From the NCBI GenBank assembly GCA_031272005.1, contig JAISUQ010000097.1, forward strand, positions 1 through 9,284: a DNA stretch of 9,284 nucleotides, read 5' to 3'. The DNA comes from Coriobacteriales bacterium. GTDB lineage: Bacteria > Actinomycetota > Coriobacteriia > Coriobacteriales > UBA8131. The stretch's first letter is position 1. Every line of letters begins with the position of its first letter. The translations under genes and the position numbers were made by a program. A model generated the notes under the pieces. The model searched no databases, was not told the DNA's origin, and saw nothing but the letters and a program-made list of their open reading frames with translations. This document shows, piece by piece, positions 3,872 through 9,284 of the stretch.

Positions 3872-6868
3872 GTGCGATTGCGACTGACGCCACGAGCTAC
3901 CCGAAAACGGACAGGAGTCAATTCTCTTGCCGTACTGCTGGCCGTGCTGTTGTGTTGCTCCGGGATTGTGTGGAATGTCGACGAAAACGCTCTGGCGGAG
4001 ACAGGCGAGGCGGCAGCCATCGCGACCGCCCCGCCTGAGCCTTCTGCGAACTGCTCTGCGCCTGGAGCTGAGCCCGCTACCGGAGCAATCCCCGACACCT
4101 CTCCCGATTCTGCTCCCGAACCCGCTCAGGCCGCAGGGGCCGCGCTGGCACCCGGCACGCAGCCGGCGCCCGAGCTCGGCACGCAGCCGGCGCCCGTCCC
4201 TGCTCCCGAACCAATCGCTCCCGAAGCCAGCGGTCCTCTGCCCGATGTCATTGATCTGGCCCAGCCCCGCGCTTCCAATGCCACCTATGGCTACGAGGTC
4301 AGCGGCACTGCGCCCAATCTGGTGCTCTGCTTCGTGGCCAAATCCAGCGGCGGCGACCTCAAGTTGGTGCAGAGCGGGCCCAGTGTCTACAGTCATATCG
4401 AGTTTGTACAGGTAAGCGACCTGACTCTGGAGATTGAGGGCATCTCTCTGGTCGGCCCGGGCACGGCGCCCAGCCCAACCCCGGGGCAAAGCCCGTATCA
4501 GGGCGCTTTGTTGCGCCTGATAGACAGCCATATCAACCTGCGCCTTACCGGCGCCAATTCGCTGACAGTGACGGAGAACGGCGTGGTGGCCAACAACGCT
4601 GCCATCTCGGTACCCGGCGGCTCAGCGCTGACCATCGCCGGCGAGGGCAGCCTAGCCGCCCAGGGCGGCACTGGCTCGGCAGCCATCGGCGCCGGTGCGG
4701 GCATGATGCTGGGCAGCGTGAGCTTCACCGGCGGTAACACGACAGCTGCGGCCGGCAGTCGGGCGGCAGCCATCGGCGGCGGAATGGGCGGTGCGGCCGG
4801 GGGTGATATCAATATCAGCTACGGTGTTGTCACAGCCACGGCCGACGACTCCGAGGCCCACACTCCCGAGCGCGGCGCCGGAGCAGCCATCGGCGGCGCC
4901 TTTGAGCAGGACGGCTGCACAGTGACCATCACCGGCGGCAAGGTCACTGCCACCGGCCAGGGCGGCGCGGCCATCGGCGGCGGAGCGTCTGCCGGCAGCA
5001 GCAGCAGCGGCGGCGTGGGCAACGGCGGCGGCGATAGCGGGGGCAGCGGCAACGGCAGCGGCGGCGGGGGCGGAGGCAGCGGCAGCAGCGGCAGCGGCAA
5101 CGGCGGCGGCGGTAGCGGGGGCAGCTCGGGCAGCGGCAATGGCGGCGGCTGCAGCGGCGGTACGCTCAACCTGCGCGGCGGCGAAATCCGGGCCATAGGC
5201 CAACTGGGCGGCGCGGCCATCGGCGGCGGCGGCGGCCTGGCGGCGGGCGACGGCGGCAACATCTCCATCAGCGGCGTCGCCAAGGTCACAGCCGAGGTGC
5301 AAAGCGGTGACGCTGCGGCCATTGGCGGTGGCAGCGCCGCCAGCGACAACAACCCCACCGGCAACGGCGGCAATGGCGGCAGTATCGCCATCTCCGGCTC
5401 CGCCAGCATCTCCGCCAGCATCCCGGCAGCAGGCAGTGGCAGCGGCAGCGGCAGCGGCAGAGGTGCAGCCATCGGTGGCGGCGGCGCCAATCAGGGCAGC
5501 GCCGGCGCCAGCGGCCAGCTCAGCTTCTCCGGCGGCATCACCAACGTCAGCAGCGGCCAGCGGGCAGCGGCCATCGGCGGCGGCGGTTCGCAAAGCGGCC
5601 CGGCCGGTGAGGTCAACGCCATCCAGGTCAGCGGCGGCATCGTCAACGCCCAGGGCAGCGACAGCAGCCGCTTCGCCATCGGCAGCGGCAGCGGTGCCAG
5701 CTACTCCGGCGGCGGCACCATCTCCATCAGCGCCGGCATCGTCGACAGCCAGGCCCAGGTGGCCGGCATCGGCGGCGGCGACGGCAGCAATGGCGGCGGT
5801 TATCCCGACATCATCATCACCGGCGGCAATGTCCAATCCTACGACCCTTACAACCGCGTCACCACCTACCCGGCCGAGAACACCAGCAACGGCGAGCGGC
5901 AGGTCTTCTGCGTGTTGGTCAAGGTGCGCGCCTCCGGCAATATCAGCCCCGGCTGCCGGGTGCGGGTGCACTATATGTACTACTGGCAATCCTATATCGC
6001 CTACACCAACCAGGACGGCAACGCCTTTATCTGGTACCCCTGGTTCTACGACGACACGGTCGACTTCACCGCCTATGGCGAATGGGGCGCCAACACCACC
6101 AGCTACGCGATACGCGCCGCCAATACCGACCTGGACCATCGCAACACCCTGATCCTGGCCATCGGCAGCGTAGCGCTCAAGGCCACGCTGCACTTTGTGG
6201 ATGAGCACGGCGACGCCATCCCCGGCAAAGGCGATGAGGCCTACAGCGTCAGCTGGGACGACGGCGCCCGCTTTGAGCACGACCTGCCAGACATCGACGG
6301 CCATGTGCCACTGGGCTACAACCCGGGGGCGCCACCCTCCTACCCCACGGATTACGTGACCAGTACGCATATCCAGCTGAACCTCTTCCAGGACACCGAC
6401 ATCTACTGCGTCTACCATCAGCTCAGCGACATCCTGGCCATCAGCTACCCGGCTGGGATGGAGTTCCTCTCCACCCTGGGCTCGGATTCGCAAATCCACT
6501 CGCCGGTCTACCTGTTCGCCAACAACAGCGACAAACCGGTCGCCGTGCGCCTGCTGCGCCTGGACGTCCAGGATGGCGACGGCCTGCAATTCGTGGAGAA
6601 TATCGACGCCCGCCAACAGGTAGCCTTAAGCCTGGCCCTGCCGGAGGGCCGCCAGGAGGTCAACGGCTTTACCAATGGCGTAGGCGCCCTCCCTCCCGGG
6701 GTTTTGCTCCAAGCCGACCTGGGTACCCTGGCCGGCGTCTGGGGTGCCGGCCAGAACCCCCACAAAGGCTACCTGTCCATCGGCGGCACCTACTACGGTA
6801 CCTACTCACCCACCAACCCCTACAACCCCAAAGCCTCCCTGACCTTCGGCTTCGAGCTGGCGCAATGA
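3872..6868 (+). CDS. Large secreted Gly/Ala-rich repeat protein with probable parallel beta-helix (AIGGG repeats)
   Basis: Predicted exported surface or secreted protein of 998 aa, numbered from the GTG. A basic N-region (RLRLTPRATRKR) precedes a hydrophobic stretch (about 18-33), with likely cleavage after NALA (39-42). Residues 43-122 are a Pro/Ala/Glu linker with an 8-residue duplication (GTQPAP). From about 145 a beta-rich module follows; NSLTVTENGV, SALTIAGEGSLAAQGGTGS and GDINIS... resemble carbohydrate-binding/beta-helix modules of gut actinobacterial and Firmicute surface proteins. Ten coils end in A-A-I-G-G-G or close variants, starting near 270, 299, 338, 366, 448, 482, 532, 566, 601 and 631. 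The coil beginning near 366 is expanded by about 60 Gly/Ser/Asn residues. After 655 come aromatic-rich beta domains: one from KATLHFVDEHGDAIPG (770-) is MucBP-like, and the last (about 850-998) starts ISYPAGMEF and contains LFANNSDKPVAVRLL. There is no LPXTG motif or C-terminal membrane segment. The ligand is unknown; adhesion or glycan binding is inference. Confidence 0.88.
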   Translation: MRLRLTPRATRKRTGVNSLAVLLAVLLCCSGIVWNVDENALAETGEAAAIATAPPEPSANCSAPGAEPATGAIPDTSPDSAPEPAQAAGAALAPGTQPAPELGTQPAPVPAPEPIAPEASGPLPDVIDLAQPRASNATYGYEVSGTAPNLVLCFVAKSSGGDLKLVQSGPSVYSHIEFVQVSDLTLEIEGISLVGPGTAPSPTPGQSPYQGALLRLIDSHINLRLTGANSLTVTENGVVANNAAISVPGGSALTIAGEGSLAAQGGTGSAAIGAGAGMMLGSVSFTGGNTTAAAGSRAAAIGGGMGGAAGGDINISYGVVTATADDSEAHTPERGAGAAIGGAFEQDGCTVTITGGKVTATGQGGAAIGGGASAGSSSSGGVGNGGGDSGGSGNGSGGGGGGSGSSGSGNGGGGSGGSSGSGNGGGCSGGTLNLRGGEIRAIGQLGGAAIGGGGGLAAGDGGNISISGVAKVTAEVQSGDAAAIGGGSAASDNNPTGNGGNGGSIAISGSASISASIPAAGSGSGSGSGRGAAIGGGGANQGSAGASGQLSFSGGITNVSSGQRAAAIGGGGSQSGPAGEVNAIQVSGGIVNAQGSDSSRFAIGSGSGASYSGGGTISISAGIVDSQAQVAGIGGGDGSNGGGYPDIIITGGNVQSYDPYNRVTTYPAENTSNGERQVFCVLVKVRASGNISPGCRVRVHYMYYWQSYIAYTNQDGNAFIWYPWFYDDTVDFTAYGEWGANTTSYAIRAANTDLDHRNTLILAIGSVALKATLHFVDEHGDAIPGKGDEAYSVSWDDGARFEHDLPDIDGHVPLGYNPGAPPSYPTDYVTSTHIQLNLFQDTDIYCVYHQLSDILAISYPAGMEFLSTLGSDSQIHSPVYLFANNSDKPVAVRLLRLDVQDGDGLQFVENIDARQQVALSLALPEGRQEVNGFTNGVGALPPGVLLQADLGTLAGVWGAGQNPHKGYLSIGGTYYGTYSPTNPYNPKASLTFGFELAQ
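4154..4196 (+). repeat. Direct repeat, 24-bp period, in the Pro/Ala linker
   Basis: A 19-bp sequence beginning GGCACGCAGCCGGCG is found exactly at 4154-4172 and 4178-4196. This codes for GTQPAPEL and GTQPAPVP. It is a recent in-frame duplication within the stalk-like linker of the secreted protein. Confidence 0.85.
4979..5161 (+). repeat. Gly/Ser/Asn-coding simple-sequence expansion
   Basis: A run of about 61 codons made almost wholly of GGC, GGN, AGC and AAC units, giving GGGSGSSGSGNGGGG-like sequence. It interrupts the beta-helix after the coil-ending GGAAIGGG and before TLNLRGGEIRAIG. Motifs such as GGCAGCGGCAACGGC recur irregularly. All units keep frame. Such tracts are prone to slippage, so length may vary among strains. 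Confidence 0.85.
5432..5461 (+). repeat. GGCAGC hexanucleotide microsatellite
   Basis: Five consecutive hexamers GGCAG(T/C/C/C/A), coding for Gly-Ser pairs, sit just before another AAIGGG coil. The unit is a multiple of three, so slippage would change loop length without breaking the frame. Confidence 0.85.
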
Positions 6869-6902
6869 CACTCACCGCCTATATGCCAGCTCGCAATAAA
6901 GC

Positions 6903-6934
6903 CTGAAGCCCCGAGTGCTGACCCGAGGCTTCAG
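6903..6934 (-). terminator. Hairpin terminator between convergent genes
   Basis: CTGAAGCC (6903-6910) and GGCTTCAG (6927-6934) form a perfect 8-bp stem around a 16-nt loop. On the minus strand the stem is followed by GCTTTATTG, a weak U-rich tail, so it best serves the MFS gene. It may also stop the secreted-protein transcript from the other side, although no T-run follows there. Confidence 0.65.
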
Positions 6935-6984
6935 ACCAGGTTGAAGGCATGAGCAACGACCCGTTGGAGAAACAGGTTGCCCCG

Positions 6985-8238
6985 TTACTCCTGCGGGTCG
7001 GACTCAGCTACTTGTGCGCGCAGTCTGCTCTTGATGCCCAGCTCCGGCACGAACATGAAGACTACACCGGAGAGAATCACGCAGACTGCGCAGAGGACGA
7101 AGAAGGTCGGATTCGCGCCGCCGCCAGACAGTGGAGTCAGGATAAACGACGGCACGAAATAGGCCGAGAGGTTCTGGAAGAAGGTTTGGATGCCACCGGC
7201 GGTACCCAGATACTGCTTGGGCAGGGTTGGGATAAGGCCCACAGACCCCTTAATCAGCCCGATGTTGCCCCAGCCAATGAAGCATCCAATCAGGATGATT
7301 GGCAAGGTGTAGCCCCCCAGCGGTGCAGCCCAGCCGAAAATCAGCAGCGCCGACGCAAAGATGCAACCCGCAGCCATCACCGGCTTGATGCGTTTGACCG
7401 CATCGGCTATCGGCCCGGTGAACCAGTTGGAGACCAGGCCTGCCAACGAGATGAAGGTCGCCCACAGCGCGGCCTGGGAAGGCTCAAGCCCCTTGCCAAT
7501 GAAGGCCACCGGTACGGCACCGGCGTAAGAGGCAGAGGAAGCCATGGACAACACCATGGCAATGCTCACCAGAATCAGCAGCTTGTTGGTGCAGACGGTC
7601 TTGATGGCTTTGAGTGAATAATCGTCCTTTACGGCCACAAAATCCTTGGGCATCCGAGCCAGCGCGAACCAAATCACGCAGCAGACGGCAAAGACACCAA
7701 CAGCAATCTGAAAGGCCAGCACTATGGAGTCAGGGAGTACCGCAGCCAGGAAGGTCGCCGACGAGACGCCGATGCCGGCGCCACTGATATACAGTGTCAT
7801 ACCGGTGGACATCTTATGTTTGAACCAGGGCTGGAGAAACTTCACACTGTTGGCGTTCATGCCGGCCAGGCCAGTGCCCATGAAAAATGTCGTCCAGAAG
7901 ACCAGGTCGAAGTTGGCCGCCTGCACGGCAAAGACGCGGGCTGCTGAGAAAATGACCGACAGCACCATACTGATTCCCAGGATTTTGGTAACGCCAAACT
8001 TGTCAGCCAGGATACCAGCCGGGATACTGAAAAGCGAGCCGGCTAAGAATGTCACCATCAGCAGCTGCACGTAGCTGCCCTGATCTACGCCCCATTGGCC
8101 AACAATGATAGCTGAATAGCCTGCTGGCATCATCGCTGAACCCATGCAGACGGCATGCATCAGGCCGATGCAGAGCACGGCTACCCAACGCCTTGGGCTG
8201 AGTACGTCCAATCCGGATTTATCCTTCTCAACACTCAT
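6985..8238 (-). CDS. Major facilitator superfamily transporter, 12 TM
   Basis: Predicted inner-membrane secondary transporter of 417 aa, the normal length for 12-TM MFS carriers. Hydrophobic segments fall at about 18-40, 57-78, 84-104, 109-130, 146-168, 172-195, 218-240, 255-275, 285-304, 308-330, 345-368 and 376-398. MFS motif A is clear in the loop after TM2 (GILADKFGVTK, 75-85), and its second-half counterpart is GPIADAVKRIKP (275-286). A central cytoplasmic loop (about 196-217) divides the two halves. The start ATG at 8238 has GGAG (plus-strand 8245-8248) 6 nt upstream, within a longer AAGGAGAAGGAG. It lies downstream of the molybdopterin enzyme and Fe-S subunit on the same strand, after a 207-bp gap of palindromic repeats, so it may be in the same operon or have its own promoter. 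The likely job, by context only, is importing the Mo-enzyme substrate or exchanging it for the product. The substrate cannot be read from the sequence. Confidence 0.92.
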   Translation of the reverse strand: MSVEKDKSGLDVLSPRRWVAVLCIGLMHAVCMGSAMMPAGYSAIIVGQWGVDQGSYVQLLMVTFLAGSLFSIPAGILADKFGVTKILGISMVLSVIFSAARVFAVQAANFDLVFWTTFFMGTGLAGMNANSVKFLQPWFKHKMSTGMTLYISGAGIGVSSATFLAAVLPDSIVLAFQIAVGVFAVCCVIWFALARMPKDFVAVKDDYSLKAIKTVCTNKLLILVSIAMVLSMASSASYAGAVPVAFIGKGLEPSQAALWATFISLAGLVSNWFTGPIADAVKRIKPVMAAGCIFASALLIFGWAAPLGGYTLPIILIGCFIGWGNIGLIKGSVGLIPTLPKQYLGTAGGIQTFFQNLSAYFVPSFILTPLSGGGANPTFFVLCAVCVILSGVVFMFVPELGIKSRLRAQVAESDPQE

Positions 8239-8325
8239 TCTGCACTCCTTCTCCTTGAATATGGATAGATTACAAGTCGCTGCTCACAGACTTTTTGTTT
8301 TCTGACATTCCACACACCTTCCTCT

Positions 8326-8409
8326 TTCTCCCTGTCACATCCGGGGTGCAGGGGCGGGTTGACAGGGGGGACGGTTCTCCCTGTCACATCCGGGGTGCAG
8401 GGGCGGGTT
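8326..8409. repeat. Direct repeat: two exact 35-bp copies, 49-bp period
   Basis: The 35-bp unit beginning TTCTCCCTGTCACATCCGGG occurs at 8326-8360 and 8375-8409, separated by 14 bp (8361-8374). The copies are identical over the full unit. The unit contains arms of the two hairpins listed separately. It fills most of the non-coding gap between the Fe-S gene and the transporter gene (8239-8445). Confidence 0.9.
8361..8385. repeat. REP-like palindrome (GACAGGG...CCCTGTC)
   Basis: GACAGGG (8361-7) pairs perfectly with CCCTGTC (8379-8385); a G-T wobble and one more G-C pair extend the stem to 9 bp around a GACGGTT loop. The GGGACGGTTCTCCCTGTC core resembles, from memory, dispersed palindromic elements often seen in anaerobic Gram-positive genomes and associated with IS200-like (REP-associated) transposases. 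No transposase is present here. Confidence 0.6.
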
Positions 8410-8426
8410 TGCAACCTGCCCCTGCA
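8396..8426. repeat. Strong 14-bp-stem palindrome, REP-like or terminator
   Basis: TGCAGGGGCGGGTT (8396-8409) pairs with AACCTGCCCCTGCA (8413-8426) with one G-T wobble and a 3-nt TGC loop. It begins 20 bp beyond the Fe-S gene stop on the minus strand, so it could act as a terminator, processing site or mRNA stabiliser despite lacking a T-run. This type of GC-rich palindrome also resembles dispersed repeats. Confidence 0.75.
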
Positions 8427-8445
8427 AGGGTGATGAACCGCGCCT

Positions 8446-8862
8446 CTACGGCAGGTAAACCAATACCTTCTTGCCGATGGCCTCGGCGCGCTTGGCCAGT
8501 TCCTCTATCGGGCCGTACTCCATGACCCGGGCCTGGCAGGTCTCCACGCAGCGGGGCTGGTCGCCTCGGGCAACCAGGTCGGCGCAGAGGTCGCAGAGCT
8601 CGGTGGGCTCGGGGATGTAGGTCCAGTGCATCGGCCCGTGGCTGATCTGGCCTTCAATCTCAATCGCGGCGGCCTTGTTCTCCTCGGTGGCCGCATAGAA
8701 CTTCTCCGCCCTGAGGTCTTTGGCATCCAGCGGCCAGGGGCCGTCCTCCAAAACCCGGATGCCCCACTGGCCCAGCGGCAGGTCTTTGAGCATCTGGCAG
8801 GCCATCTCGCAGGACTTGCAGCCTGAGCACCAGTCGTAGTGAATCAACAATCCGTTTGCCAT
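8446..8862 (-). CDS. Two-cluster 4Fe-4S ferredoxin-like electron-transfer subunit
   Basis: Small iron-sulfur protein of 138 aa, expected to pass electrons to the molybdopterin enzyme encoded immediately upstream. The first cysteine group is C12-x2-C15-x2-C18-x3-C22 (WCSGCKSCEMACQ). The second is C90-x2-C93-x11-C105-x3-C109 (CDLCADLVARGDQPRCVETC). This gives eight cysteines, enough for two [4Fe-4S] clusters in the usual crossed ligation. DmsB/NrfC-type subunits are nearer 200 aa with four clusters, so this is a reduced form. No signal peptide or membrane segment is present. The ATG at 8862 was chosen because GGAAGGAGG stands 6 nt upstream and the first cysteine motif follows at residue 12; a longer in-frame version from 8964 would overlap the upstream gene with meaningless sequence. 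The 14-bp gap and the position of the ribosome binding site against the upstream stop imply translational coupling. Confidence 0.9.
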   Translation of the reverse strand: MANGLLIHYDWCSGCKSCEMACQMLKDLPLGQWGIRVLEDGPWPLDAKDLRAEKFYAATEENKAAAIEIEGQISHGPMHWTYIPEPTELCDLCADLVARGDQPRCVETCQARVMEYGPIEELAKRAEAIGKKVLVYLP

Positions 8863-8868
8863 CTTCTG

Positions 8869-8873
8869 CCTCC
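8869..8873 (-). promoter_or_regulatory. Ribosome binding site of the Fe-S subunit
   Basis: Minus-strand GGAAGGAGG (core GGAGG at 8869-8873) touches the TAG stop of the molybdopterin gene (8877-8879) and lies 6 nt from the ATG at 8862. It fixes the start of the Fe-S subunit and suggests coupled translation. Confidence 0.8.
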
Positions 8874-8876
8874 TTC

Positions 8877-9284
8877 CTAACCCTGGGCCAACACCGGCGC
8901 GGCGGGCAGGTGGTTGTCCAGGTCGTTGTCGTCGGTGACCTTGTAGACCTTGCAGATCTCGCACTTGAAGGTGTCACCGAAGCCCAGCTTGCCGATGGCC
9001 TTGTGCGGCATTATCACGTTGATGTTGGACTTGCGGAAGCCGTAAAGCGAGGGCTCTTCCGGGTCGTCTTCGGGATACCACCAGCCGTGATGGGCATGGA
9101 CCACACGCGGGTCCAGCGAATAGGTCAGAGAAGCCTTCTGCTTGACACGCCCGAAGGGGCTGTCGATCCAGACCCAGTCGCCGTCCTCCACGCCCAGGGA
9201 CTTGGCGGTGTCGGGGTGGATCTCCAGAAGCGGCCACTTGACCTGCTGGCGCAGCCGGTCTATCTGGCGATGTTCGGAGTGGAA
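8877..9284 (-). CDS. Molybdopterin oxidoreductase, C-terminal 135 aa (acetylene hydratase/catechol dehydroxylase-like), N-terminus outside window
   Basis: The minus-strand frame is open from the window edge and ends with TAG at 8877-8879. The 135 visible residues are the molybdopterin-dinucleotide binding domain of the DMSO-reductase superfamily: FHSEHRQIDRLR near the start, PLLEIHPDTAKSLGVEDGDWVWI (first ~40 residues), a glycine/arginine loop SPFGRVKQKA, DPRVVHAHHGWWYPE, EPSLYGF and SNINV. The HGWW..PE pattern with downstream SNxNV and a late CEICKVYKV pair of cysteines is typical of the group that includes acetylene hydratase, pyrogallol transhydroxylase and catechol dehydroxylases. I cannot separate these from the C-terminus alone. 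The catalytic residue, N-terminal Fe-S site and any Tat signal are outside the window. An Fe-S subunit and probably an MFS transporter are encoded downstream. Confidence 0.88.
   Translation of the reverse strand, partial: FHSEHRQIDRLRQQVKWPLLEIHPDTAKSLGVEDGDWVWIDSPFGRVKQKASLTYSLDPRVVHAHHGWWYPEDDPEEPSLYGFRKSNINVIMPHKAIGKLGFGDTFKCEICKVYKVTDDNDLDNHLPAAPVLAQG

Noticed and set aside
3760..4098. Extension of the ATPase-remnant frame to an ATG at 4098
   Set aside because: The extra ~110 residues are antisense to the signal peptide and linker of the surface protein and resemble no ATPase region. The conserved part begins near 3759.
4819..5490. Minus-strand Pro/Leu-rich frame (223 codons) antisense to the Gly/Ser tract
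   Set aside because: The LPLPLPPLPP pattern is the complement of the Gly/Ser codon repeat. No ribosome binding site or family resemblance.
5307..6152. Plus-strand Ala/Ser/Pro-rich frame of 281 codons
   Set aside because: A shifted frame of the secreted protein with composition-driven openness. It lacks the signal peptide and repeat logic of the true frame.
4652..6616. 654-codon open frame on the minus strand, very Ala/Val/Asp-rich
   Set aside because: It is wholly antisense to the secreted repeat protein. Its openness follows from the GGC/GCC-rich repeats, and the translation shows no domain or sensible start site.
6949..7617. 222-codon plus-strand frame over the MFS gene
   Set aside because: Highly charged, Gln/Arg-rich complement of a membrane protein gene. 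It also overlaps the MFS 3' end and has no homology that I recognise.
8326..8409. Possible CRISPR array from the two 35-bp repeats
   Set aside because: There are only two copies, the spacer is 14 bp, which is too short, and the repeats form overlapping palindromes; no cas genes nearby.
8863..8964. N-terminal extension of the Fe-S subunit to an ATG at 8964
   Set aside because: It overlaps the molybdopterin gene in another frame with an Arg/Gly/Gln-rich meaningless sequence. The GGAGG and cysteine motif point to the ATG at 8862.

Overview
The window looks like a high-GC gut-type actinobacterium, most plausibly class Coriobacteriia (Eggerthellaceae-like). This rests on family resemblance only: the GC-rich coding style, a molybdopterin enzyme with a small Fe-S partner and an MFS transporter, a large secreted AIGGG-repeat protein, and a remnant of a DUF234-type ATPase. 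No rRNA or tRNA gene is present, and I see no intact IS element or CRISPR array.

Left part (1-2000, minus strand): a housekeeping pair reading leftwards. It has an rseP-like site-2 metalloprotease (699-2000) followed by the N-terminal half of ispG, the MEP isoprenoid pathway Fe-S enzyme, which runs off the window. A 111-bp divergent intergenic region with an imperfect inverted repeat separates this pair from a zinc-dependent MDR dehydrogenase (2112-3197, plus). That dehydrogenase carries a 15-bp-period minisatellite coding for about 50 residues of Ala/Gly/Asn inside its nucleotide-binding domain.

Middle (3198-6868): an AT-richer strip holds the C-terminal remnant of a DUF234/PD-(D/E)XK-type ATPase (3292-3759, minus). 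After it comes a large secreted protein (3872-6868, plus; GTG start chosen by its ribosome binding site). This protein has a signal peptide, a Pro/Ala linker, ten AIGGG-type coils probably forming a parallel beta-helix, a Gly/Ser-rich expansion, and C-terminal beta-rich domains, with no LPXTG anchor.

Right part (6869-9284, minus): reading leftwards, the C-terminus of an acetylene-hydratase/catechol-dehydroxylase-like molybdopterin oxidoreductase, a 138-aa two-cluster ferredoxin-like subunit 14 bp downstream and probably translationally coupled, then 207 bp of REP-like palindromes, then a 12-TM MFS transporter. The set reads as a soluble Mo enzyme, its electron carrier and a substrate/product transporter, possibly for anaerobic reduction of a small organic (perhaps aromatic) acceptor. 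A convergent hairpin terminator at 6903-6934 separates the transporter from the surface-protein gene.

The best candidates for something new are the Mo-enzyme/transporter module with no membrane anchor in view, the repeat-built secreted protein, and the hypervariable-looking repeat insertion inside an enzyme fold.
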